Below are positions 8,005 to 16,766 of a stretch of DNA of 64,000 bases, one piece after another (within the stretch, counting starts at the first letter, position 1; each line of letters begins with the position of its first letter). Location of the stretch: the NCBI GenBank assembly GCA_016125255.1, contig WGMD01000026.1:1-64000 (forward strand), given 5' to 3'. This DNA comes from Planctomycetota bacterium (GTDB taxonomy: Bacteria > Planctomycetota > Phycisphaerae > Phycisphaerales > Zrk34). The notes beneath the pieces are model-generated. The model ran no database searches. It was given only the letters and a program-made list of their open reading frames with translations, and was not told the origin of the DNA. The position numbers and the translations under genes are program-made.

Positions 8005-9548
8005 CGGACAAACCAGCGAAGCATGTCGTCGATCTGTTCGCGGCGTACAGCGAAGAGCAGATCGGCGAAGAGCAGATGCAGCGGCTTGAAGCCATGCTTC
8101 AGGACGATGCGGAGGCGCGTCAGCAGTTTCTGATGTGCACGCTGCTTCGCGCCTCGCTTCAGGAGCGCTACGCCACGCCCGCCGTGGAAATCATTCCCGA
8201 AGCGCCCGCGTCATTGCCGGGGCGGCGTCAGATTTGGCGCTGGGCCGGTCGCATCGCGGCGATGCTCCTCATCAGCGCGGGCGTCCTCGGGGCGCTGTGG
8301 CTGGGCCGCTCGCATGGGAAGGATCAGTCGGGCAGCGGGCCGGCAGCGCCGGTGGCGGTGCTGACGGAGTCGGACGATGTGGTGTGGGGTCGGACCTCGA
8401 TGGACGCGGAGCAGCTTGTGCCGGGGGCGTCGCTGACCCCCGGGCGTCTGCGGCTTGTGTCCGGCCGGGTGCAGGTGCTCTACAACAGCGGGGCGGTGGT
8501 GACGATCCATGGCCCGAGCGACTACGAAATTCTGGCGGACAATCAGGGCCGACTCGCCAGCGGGTCGATGCTGGCGTATGTGCCGCCGCGGGCGCGTGGG
8601 TTCACGGTGCAGGGTCCGCGGGGATTGTCGGTGATGGACCTGGGGACGGAATTTGAAATGCGCGTCGATCGGGACGGCCGCTGCGGGATCGATGTCCTGC
8701 AGGGGCGCGTGGCGTTGATCAATCGCGACCAGTACGAGGAGCTGACCGCCGGCGGCGCGGCGCACACGACCGTGGCGGGGCGGATCGTGCTCGTCGGCGC
8801 GACGCCGGAGCAGATTCGTTACGTGCACTACAGCTTCGACGAACCGGCGGGCGATCCGCTTGAGGATGCGGGGCAGGGCTTCATCGCCGGCCCGTACCCC
8901 GCGGCCCTGCGGTTCACCGAGCCGGGCAAGGAAGGCCCCGATCGAATCGCCGGTCCGTTCGGCATGGCGCTGTCGTTCGACGGGATCAACGACTACGTGC
9001 AGACGCAGTTCCCGGGCATCGGCGGGTCCAAGCCGCGCACCGTGGCGATGTGGGCGCGGATCGCGCCGGATGCGTCGACGAAGGATTCGCTGGCGCTGCT
9101 CAGTTACGGGCGGTTCGAGCACGAGATGATCTGGCAGATGTCGTGGAACACGTACGCGGCGGACGGGGCGATGGGGGCGCTGCGCGTGGGCGTGATGGGC
9201 GATCAGATCGTCGGCAAGACGGACCTGCGCGACGGCAAATGGCACCACCTTGCCGCGACCTTCGACGGCTCCACCGCCCGGCTCTACGTCGACGGGCAAC
9301 TCGATGCGACGCACGAGATGGCCCACAGCATCGACACCGAGATCGGCCGCGGCGCGACGCCGATGGTCCTCGGCCGCAACGTCAAACTCGCCAGCGGCTC
9401 CGATCAGTTCTTCCGCGGCGCGATCGATGAAGTGTACGTCATCGACGACGCCCTGAACGCCAATGAAATCGGCGCCTTGATGCACGACAACGCGCTGCCC
9501 GAGCGGCTTTCCAACGGACGCAGCCGGAATGGGGGAGCCCAACAATGA
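8001..9548 (+). CDS. FecR-like membrane regulator with C-terminal LamG domain, module 1
   Basis: A 515-residue single-span membrane protein. Residues 1-75 form a helical cytoplasmic head resembling anti-sigma heads; one membrane helix lies at about 82-102 (AGRIAAMLLISAGVLGALW). The FecR domain follows, with the typical GRVQVLYNSGAVVTIHGP and MDLGTEFEMRV segments (to about 260). A LamG/concanavalin-like jellyroll occupies about 275-505, including DGKWHHLAATFDGS and LYVDGQL. FecR proteins relay an outside signal to a partner sigma factor; LamG often binds glycans. The start ATG at 8001 overlaps the sigma stop. Carbohydrate sensing is an inference. Confidence 0.85.
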   Translation: MTDKPAKHVVDLFAAYSEEQIGEEQMQRLEAMLQDDAEARQQFLMCTLLRASLQERYATPAVEIIPEAPASLPGRRQIWRWAGRIAAMLLISAGVLGALWLGRSHGKDQSGSGPAAPVAVLTESDDVVWGRTSMDAEQLVPGASLTPGRLRLVSGRVQVLYNSGAVVTIHGPSDYEILADNQGRLASGSMLAYVPPRARGFTVQGPRGLSVMDLGTEFEMRVDRDGRCGIDVLQGRVALINRDQYEELTAGGAAHTTVAGRIVLVGATPEQIRYVHYSFDEPAGDPLEDAGQGFIAGPYPAALRFTEPGKEGPDRIAGPFGMALSFDGINDYVQTQFPGIGGSKPRTVAMWARIAPDASTKDSLALLSYGRFEHEMIWQMSWNTYAADGAMGALRVGVMGDQIVGKTDLRDGKWHHLAATFDGSTARLYVDGQLDATHEMAHSIDTEIGRGATPMVLGRNVKLASGSDQFFRGAIDEVYVIDDALNANEIGALMHDNALPERLSNGRSRNGGAQQ

Positions 9549-9562
9549 CAAGGAGAATGGCC

Positions 9563-11089
9563 ATGAGGATCGCACGTTGGATGACGCAAGCGGTGTTCGT
9601 GATGACGATCGGCGGGGCGCTGGCGACGACGCACGCGGCGCCGGTCGTGACCGAGGCGTTCAGTGACGCGTACACCGAGCAGGCGCTGATCAACGGGCAG
9701 ACCGCCAACGGCGCGGGACTCACCGGCGCCTGGGCCACGACCACCACCAGCGGCCAGCCCGACACGCACGCCGTCGGGTCCAGCGGACTGGGCTATTTCG
9801 TCGGCAATCGCGTGCTCCTCTCGACCGACGGCAGTCTGACCTTCGGCACCACCGGCTCCGCCTCCGACCGCGTCTCCCAGGCCTCGCTCGCCTCCTATAC
9901 GCCCACCGCCGGCGACCTCTACTTCAGCGGCATCGTCTCCGCGCCCTCCGGCACCGGCTTCGCCATGTGGCGCATCCTCGACAACGTCACGACCGGCCTG
10001 TCCCCCGGCGACTTCGGCATCCAGTTCGGCGTCAACGCCGGCAACGTCCGCATCCGCGCCCGCACCACCGGCGGCGTCTCCAACACCGACTTCAACGTCG
10101 CGACGAGCTTTGTCGGAAATCAGAACATGTTCTTCGTCATCAAGGTCGAGCAGAACGTCTCCGGGTCCAACGACCGCGTGAGCGTGTGGCTCAATCCCTC
10201 GAACCTCGGCTCCGAAGCCGCCGCCGGCACGCCGACGTTCACCACGCTCGTCGCCGCCTTCGATCAGACCACTTCCAACCGCGCTGTCGACAACCTCAGC
10301 GTCCGCACGGTGAATTACACCGGCACTTCGTGGGCCGGGTTCGATGAATTCCGCATGGCGGGTTCGTGGGCCGAAGCCGTGCCGAGTCAGAAGATGATCG
10401 CCTTCAAGACCGTCGCCGACACATACGTGCAGGCCGACGGGTCCAGCGGCGGTTCGTCGCAGATCCTGGCGATCAAGAACGCCTCCACGCTCGGCTTCTC
10501 CCGCAAAATCTACAGCCGCTTCGACCTCAGCTCGATCGACGAGTCGATGATCAAGGACGCGCGGCTGTCGCTGACGATGGACCTGGCCGGCGGGTCGTCG
10601 GACATGGATCAGACCCACGCATGGGTCTTCAATGTTTACGGCCTCAAGGACGGCGACGCCGGCGAAAGCTGGAACGAATCGACTCTCACCTGGGCCACCG
10701 CCCCCGGGAACGACACCGCCAGCGGCGACGGTGTTCTCTCGGGTAACACGACGCTGCTCGGCTCGTTCATCGTGACCGGCTCCGAACGCCTGAACCTGAT
10801 GCTCACCGCCGACGAACTGCCCGGACTCGTCGACTTCCTCAAGGCCAATCTCAACGGCCTGGCCACGCTCATCATCACGCGCGACACCGCCGGCGACGGC
10901 GTCGAACTTTCGCCCAATACCGTGCACGGCATCCGAAGCCGCGAGTACGACATCGCCAATGGAACCAATTTCGCCATGACCCTCCTCGTCACCGTCCCGA
11001 CCCCCGCCGCGCTGCCCGCGGGGTTGGCGCTGATGGGGCTGGCACGTCTGCGTCGCCGGGGCCGCGCCGACAAGACCGCTTCCCGCTGA
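9563..11089 (+). CDS. Secreted CTERM-tailed protein with DNRLRE-like domain
   Basis: A 508-residue exported protein. The start at 9563 has AAGGAG seven bases upstream and gives a signal peptide ending near THAAP; an ATG at 9545 overlapping the FecR stop is the alternative. The first 280 residues look like a beta-rich jellyroll. Residues about 283-440 (ADTYVQADGSSGG, KIYSRFDLSSI) match the DNRLRE type of beta-sandwich found in cell-surface proteins. The C end is [16 protein letters not shown] plus RRRGR, a PEP-CTERM-like sorting tail with PTP in place of PEP. It lies 14 bases after the FecR gene, in the same operon. Confidence 0.82.
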   Translation: MRIARWMTQAVFVMTIGGALATTHAAPVVTEAFSDAYTEQALINGQTANGAGLTGAWATTTTSGQPDTHAVGSSGLGYFVGNRVLLSTDGSLTFGTTGSASDRVSQASLASYTPTAGDLYFSGIVSAPSGTGFAMWRILDNVTTGLSPGDFGIQFGVNAGNVRIRARTTGGVSNTDFNVATSFVGNQNMFFVIKVEQNVSGSNDRVSVWLNPSNLGSEAAAGTPTFTTLVAAFDQTTSNRAVDNLSVRTVNYTGTSWAGFDEFRMAGSWAEAVPSQKMIAFKTVADTYVQADGSSGGSSQILAIKNASTLGFSRKIYSRFDLSSIDESMIKDARLSLTMDLAGGSSDMDQTHAWVFNVYGLKDGDAGESWNESTLTWATAPGNDTASGDGVLSGNTTLLGSFIVTGSERLNLMLTADELPGLVDFLKANLNGLATLIITRDTAGDGVELSPNTVHGIRSREYDIANGTNFAMTLLVTVPTPAALPAGLALMGLARLRRRGRADKTASR

Positions 11090-11116
11090 GAAAACAGAAA
11101 CAGGAGACTGTGAAAC

Positions 11117-11869
11117 ATGATGTTTGAGATGTTCAAATCGTTCGGAATGGCGCGACAAGCTCGGGCGCTCCTCGCCTTGTGCGCCCTCTTCGCCGTCCCG
11201 CACGCCGCCGATGCGGCGATCGTCGCCAGATATGACTTTTCCTCCGGCAGCGTGACCAATTCAACCACCTCGACCGCCGCCGCTTCGAGCGTCGCCGCGT
11301 CGCCCGCCGGCACGACCGCCAGTCTCATGACCCTCGCCGGCTCGAGCACCGGCTCCAGCTTCTCCATCTCCGGCACCACCAACACCGCCTATATCGCCGC
11401 CAACCTCACCGCCAATTCCTTCGCCAACGCCATCACCCTCGGCCGATATCACACCTTCAACGCCTCCCTCACCAACCCGTACACCCTCACCGGCCTGACC
11501 TTCGACTTCGGCGGGTCCAACAACTTCGTGTCCACGACCGTCAACATCAACTTCGGCGTGCAGGCCCAGATCGGCGCCGGCGCGTTCAACACCATCGGCA
11601 CCGCCGTCTTCGCCATGCCCCCCGGCATGTCCACCTCGTCCATCAACCTCGGCGGATCGTTCAGCGCCCTCCTCAATAGCACATTCGAGAACCTCAGCAG
11701 CACCACCGTCACCTTCCGCATCTACACATGGGACGCGGACACCGTCTCGAGCGCTCACACCACGCGCTTCAAAAACGTCGTGCTCAGCGGTTTCGCCGTC
11801 CCGACCCCCGCCGCGCTGCCCGCGGGGCTCGCGCTGATGGCGCTGGGCGTGATGCGTCGTCGGCATTGA
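11117..11869 (+). CDS. Secreted CTERM-tailed protein (beta-rich)
   Basis: A 250-residue exported protein. The signal peptide runs through LLALCALFAVPHAADA. The mature part is Thr/Ser/Asn-rich with alternating beta patterns and no recognised catalytic domain. The tail is [16 protein letters not shown] then MRRRH. A CAGGAG site precedes the ATG at 11117. It sits between two other CTERM proteins in module 1. The tail-coding DNA shares an exact 32-base match with the gene upstream. Function beyond surface display is unknown. Confidence 0.8.
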   Translation: MMFEMFKSFGMARQARALLALCALFAVPHAADAAIVARYDFSSGSVTNSTTSTAAASSVAASPAGTTASLMTLAGSSTGSSFSISGTTNTAYIAANLTANSFANAITLGRYHTFNASLTNPYTLTGLTFDFGGSNNFVSTTVNINFGVQAQIGAGAFNTIGTAVFAMPPGMSTSSINLGGSFSALLNSTFENLSSTTVTFRIYTWDADTVSSAHTTRFKNVVLSGFAVPTPAALPAGLALMALGVMRRRH

Positions 11870-11931
11870 AAGAAAAAAGAAAAAGGCCAGAGAAACGGAA
11901 ATCGAAATTTTTAGTGGAGCCAAGTGAAGTC

Positions 11932-12630
11932 ATGCAAGCCAATCGCAATCAAACCCGAATCGTGTCCCAAGTCGTCCTCCTCGCCGCGGCGCTTTTGCTG
12001 CTCGTCGGCGCCAACGCTCATGCCGCTGTCATCGCCAACTACGACTTTAACGCAGGCAACGGCGTCTCGACCGACACCAACGCCGACTCCAATGCCCTGA
12101 ACTTCACCGGCGTCGGCGGCAACGCGGCGATCTCCGGCTCGACGTTCTCCGCCTTTCTCCGATCCAACGCCACCGGCTCGACGCAGAACGCCGCGCTCTC
12201 CGACACCGACTACTTCAGCTTCACCGTCAACGCCGTCGGTGCCGCGAAGATGAACCTCACCTCGCTCGTGTTCAAGTTCGGCGCCAGCACCGGAACGCCC
12301 ACGCTCCACAACACCGTCTACGTTCAGAACAGCGTGCAGGGCTTCGGCATCGCCGCGCCTTTTTCCAGCTATTCCTCGACGCACTCCAACACCGGCGGCC
12401 TCGTGCAGGTCGCCACCATCGTCCCGCCCATCGACCTGTCCGCTGCGATTTTCAAGCAGCTCACGACCATTGAATTCCGCTTCTTTTTCTCCGATGACCA
12501 GGACACGACCGGCGAGATCAACCGGCTCGACGACGTCGTGCTCAACGGCGTGATCGTCCCGTCGCCGATGGCGCTGCCCGCCGGTTTGGGCCTGTTGGGG
12601 ATTGTCCTCATGGGCCGACGCCGCCGGTGA
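11932..12630 (+). CDS. Secreted CTERM-tailed protein (beta-rich), paralogue of the preceding gene
   Basis: A 232-residue exported protein. The signal peptide is VVLLAAALLLLVGANAHAA, after which ANYDFNAGN resembles ARYDFSSGS of the preceding protein, so the two are paralogues. The tail is VPSPMALPAGLGLLG then MGRRRR. The start at 11932 is chosen because it alone gives a proper signal peptide; a weak GGAG lies upstream. Third CTERM gene of module 1. No enzymatic motif is seen. Confidence 0.8.
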   Translation: MQANRNQTRIVSQVVLLAAALLLLVGANAHAAVIANYDFNAGNGVSTDTNADSNALNFTGVGGNAAISGSTFSAFLRSNATGSTQNAALSDTDYFSFTVNAVGAAKMNLTSLVFKFGASTGTPTLHNTVYVQNSVQGFGIAAPFSSYSSTHSNTGGLVQVATIVPPIDLSAAIFKQLTTIEFRFFFSDDQDTTGEINRLDDVVLNGVIVPSPMALPAGLGLLGIVLMGRRRR

Positions 12631-12637
12631 CCGTTTA

Positions 12638-13417
12638 ATGAATGCAGGTTCTCAGTCAATGATCAAGCGCGCCGCATTCACGCTCATCGAACTGCTCGTG
12701 GTGGTGTCCATCATCGCGCTGCTCATCGCTGTGCTGCTGCCCGCCCTGACGCAGGCCCGCACGCGGTCCAAGGAGCTTGTCTGCGCCGCTGACCTGCGCG
12801 CGCTGACGCAGGTCACGATCATGTACGCCAACGAGTACCGCGGGTCGCTGCCGGACTTGGGCCTCAAGCCCGGCACGAACACGGCGGCGTCGCAGCTCTA
12901 CTACACCTTCATCGAATGGCGCAAGCTCTTCGAGAACAAGTACGGCATCCGCCGCAATCATTGGTACAGCCCGAACAATCCGTCGTGGAGCGGCGACGAT
13001 CTGTACTACTGGCCGACCGGCGTCCCGTCGACCTCGACCGACATCGTGATGGGGCGATTCTATTTCACTTCGACGAAGGGCAACGGCCGGGATGTGGCGA
13101 CGTCGTACATGTTCAACGGGCTGGTCGATCCGCTGCCCGTCGGCGAGTGGCCGCTCTTTGCACAGAAGCTTTCGGACAAGCCGCACTGGTCGATTGTCTG
13201 GACCGACCTGAATCGCGAGTATCCCTCGACGCCCGGTTACATCGACTGGTCCACGCCCGGCGCCAACCGCATCGGGGCCAATCATCTGTACGGCGATATA
13301 CACGACATTCCCGCGGGGTCGCACGAATCGCATCTGGACGGCAGTGTGGAGTGGGTGTCCGGCTCCGACTTTAAGGTTCGCGCCCGACCGGGCAACGAAA
13401 TCGAAGCATGGTGGTGA
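12638..13417 (+). CDS. Prepilin-like protein with N-terminal methylation motif, module 1 copy A
   Basis: A 259-residue pseudopilin-like protein. The leader ends in [13 protein letters not shown] followed by a long hydrophobic helix, the type IV prepilin cleavage and methylation motif. The rest matches planctomycete prepilin-like proteins that end in a His- and DG-containing segment (SHESHLDGSVEWV). The start at 12638 has GGTGA upstream; ATG 12659 is equally possible. It is a tandem paralogue of the next gene: both carry FENKYGI-like and NPSWSGDDLYYW-like segments. No pilus assembly genes are in the window, so the export machinery must be elsewhere. Confidence 0.85.
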   Translation: MNAGSQSMIKRAAFTLIELLVVVSIIALLIAVLLPALTQARTRSKELVCAADLRALTQVTIMYANEYRGSLPDLGLKPGTNTAASQLYYTFIEWRKLFENKYGIRRNHWYSPNNPSWSGDDLYYWPTGVPSTSTDIVMGRFYFTSTKGNGRDVATSYMFNGLVDPLPVGEWPLFAQKLSDKPHWSIVWTDLNREYPSTPGYIDWSTPGANRIGANHLYGDIHDIPAGSHESHLDGSVEWVSGSDFKVRARPGNEIEAWW

Positions 13418-13428
13418 GGATTCCGAAA

Positions 13429-14196
13429 ATGCGCCGCACGCACGACAATCCGTCCGCGTTCACGATGATCGAACTGCTCGTGGTGATTTCGATCGTGGCG
13501 CTGCTCGTCGCCCTGCTCATCCCCGCGCTGGCCCAGTCACGCCTCCGCGCCAGGGAAGTCGTCTGCGGGTCGGACATCCGCACGCTCTCTCACGCCACGA
13601 TCGTCTACGCCACCGACAACTTCGGCCTGATGCCCGACCTGTCGCTCAAACCCGGCACCACCAGCACCTACACGAATGATCTGTACTGGACCTATCCGGG
13701 CTGGCGGAATTTCTTTGAGAGCAATTACAACATCACCCGCCGCCAGTGGTACAGCGTGTCGAATCCCTCATGGAGCGGCGATGAACTGTACTACTGGATC
13801 GGCGGCGCGTCGGGCGGGACGGCGGCGACGGCGACGCAGCTCATCCTCGGACGCTTCTATCTGCCTTCGACCCTCGGTAATTCCGATGCGATCTTCAACG
13901 GCACCGCCGGCGCGGTCCCCGCCTCCGCGCGCCCGCTGTTCCCGACACGGCTCTCGTCCAGCGCGTACTGGCCCTACCTCTGGACCGACCTCAACCGCGT
14001 CTACCCCAGCGGTGCGACAATCAACTGGTCCATGTCCGGCGCGTCGCGCATCGGCGCCAACCACCTGGACAACCGCAACTACACCGAAATGCCCGGCGGA
14101 ACGCACATCGGGTACATGGACGGCAGCGTCGTGTGGGTCAGCGGATCGCAGATGAAGAAGCGGGTCGTGTACAATAGCGTCGACTATTACTGGTGA
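13429..14196 (+). CDS. Prepilin-like protein with N-terminal methylation motif, module 1 copy B
   Basis: A 255-residue pseudopilin-like protein with leader SAFTMIELLVVISIVALL. It is the tandem paralogue of the preceding gene (NPSWSGDELYYW, LWTDLNR and a terminal GYMDGSVVWVSGS). The start at 13429 has GAGGA eight bases upstream; ATG 13408 would overlap the previous stop. It ends module 1 proper, 34 bases before the 808-residue secreted protein gene. Proteins of this group are abundant in planctomycetes, but their function is not settled. Confidence 0.85.
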   Translation: MRRTHDNPSAFTMIELLVVISIVALLVALLIPALAQSRLRAREVVCGSDIRTLSHATIVYATDNFGLMPDLSLKPGTTSTYTNDLYWTYPGWRNFFESNYNITRRQWYSVSNPSWSGDELYYWIGGASGGTAATATQLILGRFYLPSTLGNSDAIFNGTAGAVPASARPLFPTRLSSSAYWPYLWTDLNRVYPSGATINWSMSGASRIGANHLDNRNYTEMPGGTHIGYMDGSVVWVSGSQMKKRVVYNSVDYYW

Positions 14197-14230
14197 TTCG
14201 TCCAACCGTTTCCACACTCCGGAAAACTCC

Positions 14231-16657
14231 ATGACTTATCGAATCCCTTGCGCGGCGATCGTGGCTCTGTCGTTTTGCTTTTCGATGGGTGCTGCGCCGG
14301 TTCGCGCGGCTGAGGAGAAGCTTTCGATCTCCGGGCGCTATCCGAACCTGGCGATGTACAACCATCAGGGCGAGTGCGGCGTCGGCGCGGTCGTGCCTTG
14401 GGCCGGTCGGTTGTGGGTCATCACCTACGCGCCGCATCAGCCGCGCGGCTCCGATGACAAACTCTACGAAATCGACGACGACCTGAACCAGACGATCCGC
14501 CCCGAATCGATCGGCGGCACGCCGGCCAATCGCATGATTCACCGCGAATCGAACCAGCTTTTCATCGGCCCCTACGCCATCGACGCCGACCGCAACGTCC
14601 GCGCGATTCCCTATTCCAAGATGCTCGGCCGGCCCACCGCCAATGCGCGTCACCTGTCCGACCCGGCGAACAAGATTTACTACTATACCATGGAGGAAGG
14701 CCTCTACGAAGTCGATGTGCATACGCTCGACGTCACCACGCTGATGAAGGACGCGGCCGCGCCGGGGTTCGTCAACGTCCTGCCGGGCTATCACGGCAAG
14801 GGCGCTTACTCATCGCAGGGCCGGCTCGTCGTCGCCAACAACGGGCAGCACGACGATCATGACTACAAGCATCATCTGTACGGCCCGAGCGGGACGCTTG
14901 CCGAATGGGAAGGTCCGGGGCATGACTGGCACGTGCTGATGACCAACCAGTTCACCGAAGTGACCGGCCCCGGCGGGATCGAAGGGAACGCCAAGGCCGA
15001 CGACCCGCTGTGGTCGATCGGCTGGGATCAACGCTCGCTCATCCTCAAAGTGCTCGACGGCGGCGACTGGTACACGTACCGCTTGCCCGTCGCCGATTTC
15101 AGCTATGTCGCCTCGCATGGTTGGTACACGGAGTGGCCGCGCATTCGCAAGGTCGGGCCCGAGGGGCAGTACCTCATGAACATGCACGGCGGATGGTTCG
15201 ACTTCCCCGGGGCGCTGCGGGCGGAACACGTCGGCGGACTGGCCCCGATCGGAAATTACCTGAAAATCACGGGCGATTTCGCCAATTGGCACGACCGCAT
15301 CATCTTCGGCTGCGACGACACCGCCATCACCGGCGGCAACAACATCGCCGGCCAGTCGCATTCGAACCTCTGGTTCACGACATGGCAGGGACTGCACGAA
15401 GCGGGGCAGCCCTATGGGCTCGGCGGCGTGTGGGTGCATGACGAAGTCGAAGCCAACACGCCCAGCGATCCATACCTGCTCGCCGGTTACACGCACCGCG
15501 CGATCCACCTCGCGCACGACGGCGACGACCCGGTGTGGTTCACGATCGAAGTCGACAAGAAGGGCGACAATCACTGGCAGCCGTATGCGAATATCGAAGT
15601 GCCGCCGCATGGGTATGTCTGGCAGGCGATCGGCGACGATGTCGAGGCGCAGTGGCTGCGCGTGCGGACGAACCGGCATGTCAAGGATGCGACGGCGTAT
15701 CTGCACTACGGGATCAGCGCGGGCGTGAAGACGGACCGCGCGATGTTCGCCGCGCTCGCCGATGTCGACGCCAAGCAGCCATGCTCCCGCGGGATCATCC
15801 GCCCGCGCGGCGAAGACATGGGCACGCTTCAGTTCCTTGCCGAGACGGTCGACGGCGACGGGAAAGCGACCGGCGGCGGATACTACGAAATCGGCGCGGA
15901 CATGAAGCTCAAGCCCGTCGCCGATGCCGACAAGCAGATCGCCTACATGAAGGACAAAGCGGCGATCAAGGCGAGCGGCGTGTCGGTCGATGACGCATCG
16001 GTCATCGTCAAGCGCGACGGCGTGACGTACCGGCTGCCCAAATCGTCGGCGGCGTACGACGCCCCCGGCAGCGCCGCGGCGCGCACGATCCGCGAGGTCG
16101 TCACGGAGCGCGATCTGCTCAACGCGGGCGGGACGATTTATGTATTGCCGCACCCGGAGTCGATGAGCGTGCGCGGGATCAAGCCGGTGTGTACGCATGA
16201 CAAGCGCATCGCCGACTTCTGCTCCTGGCGCGGCATGCTGGTGATGAGCGGCTGCGCGAGCGATGCGGGCGATGATATGCACCACATCCGCTCGACGGAC
16301 GGGAAGGTGGGTTTGTGGATGGGGGATATTGATGATCTGTGGCGGATGGGCAAGCCGCGCGGCGTCGGCGGGCCGTGGCGTCAGACGATGGTCAAAGCAG
16401 GCGCGGCGTCGGATGCGTATCTGATGGCCGGTTACGATCAGAAGAAGCTGGCGCTGTCGCATGACGCCGCGGAGGCGGTGAATTTCCGTATCGAAGTCGA
16501 CGTGGCGTGCGACGGGACGTGGCGCGCCTTTCAGACGCTTTCGGTCGCCCCTGGCCAGACGCTCGAGTACGCCTTCCCCGCCGGTTACAGCGCCGGGTGG
16601 GTCCGCCTCGTCGCCGATCACGACTGCAAGGCGACGGCGACTTTCACGTACAACTGA
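14231..16657 (+). CDS. Large secreted protein with propeller-like N half and a duplicated beta module
   Basis: An 808-residue exported protein (signal peptide to VRAAEE). Residues 30-370 show repeated short beta patterns such as GRLWVITYAP and LYEIDDDLNQ, consistent with a beta-propeller; this is a visual judgement. Two related segments follow: about 377-493 (LWFTTW, GGVWVHDE, SDPYLLAGYTHRAIHLAHD) and about 692-808 (LWMGDI, GGPWRQT, SDAYLMAGYDQKKLALSHD). Each resembles a carbohydrate-binding-type sandwich. There is no recognised catalytic motif. The gene follows module 1 by 34 bases and may be its last member. Confidence 0.7.
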   Translation: MTYRIPCAAIVALSFCFSMGAAPVRAAEEKLSISGRYPNLAMYNHQGECGVGAVVPWAGRLWVITYAPHQPRGSDDKLYEIDDDLNQTIRPESIGGTPANRMIHRESNQLFIGPYAIDADRNVRAIPYSKMLGRPTANARHLSDPANKIYYYTMEEGLYEVDVHTLDVTTLMKDAAAPGFVNVLPGYHGKGAYSSQGRLVVANNGQHDDHDYKHHLYGPSGTLAEWEGPGHDWHVLMTNQFTEVTGPGGIEGNAKADDPLWSIGWDQRSLILKVLDGGDWYTYRLPVADFSYVASHGWYTEWPRIRKVGPEGQYLMNMHGGWFDFPGALRAEHVGGLAPIGNYLKITGDFANWHDRIIFGCDDTAITGGNNIAGQSHSNLWFTTWQGLHEAGQPYGLGGVWVHDEVEANTPSDPYLLAGYTHRAIHLAHDGDDPVWFTIEVDKKGDNHWQPYANIEVPPHGYVWQAIGDDVEAQWLRVRTNRHVKDATAYLHYGISAGVKTDRAMFAALADVDAKQPCSRGIIRPRGEDMGTLQFLAETVDGDGKATGGGYYEIGADMKLKPVADADKQIAYMKDKAAIKASGVSVDDASVIVKRDGVTYRLPKSSAAYDAPGSAAARTIREVVTERDLLNAGGTIYVLPHPESMSVRGIKPVCTHDKRIADFCSWRGMLVMSGCASDAGDDMHHIRSTDGKVGLWMGDIDDLWRMGKPRGVGGPWRQTMVKAGAASDAYLMAGYDQKKLALSHDAAEAVNFRIEVDVACDGTWRAFQTLSVAPGQTLEYAFPAGYSAGWVRLVADHDCKATATFTYN

Positions 16658-16669
16658 TTCGCCAGCTCA

Positions 16670-16688
16670 CCTCTCCTGGAGGGAGAGG
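16670..16688 (+). other. Hairpin downstream of the 808-residue protein gene
   Basis: A 7-bp stem, CCTCTCC (16670-16676) with GGAGAGG (16682-16688), followed by a GC-rich segment that can fold again (near 16690-16710). There is no U-tract, so it is either an atypical terminator or a dispersed repeat. The hairpin at 58257-58277 has the same core. Confidence 0.5.
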
Positions 16689-16766
16689 GGGCCGGAGGAC
16701 TCCCGGCCGCTATGATGCACTCCATCCGGGCTGCGTTTTCATTTTTCATGCACACGAGGAACAGCG

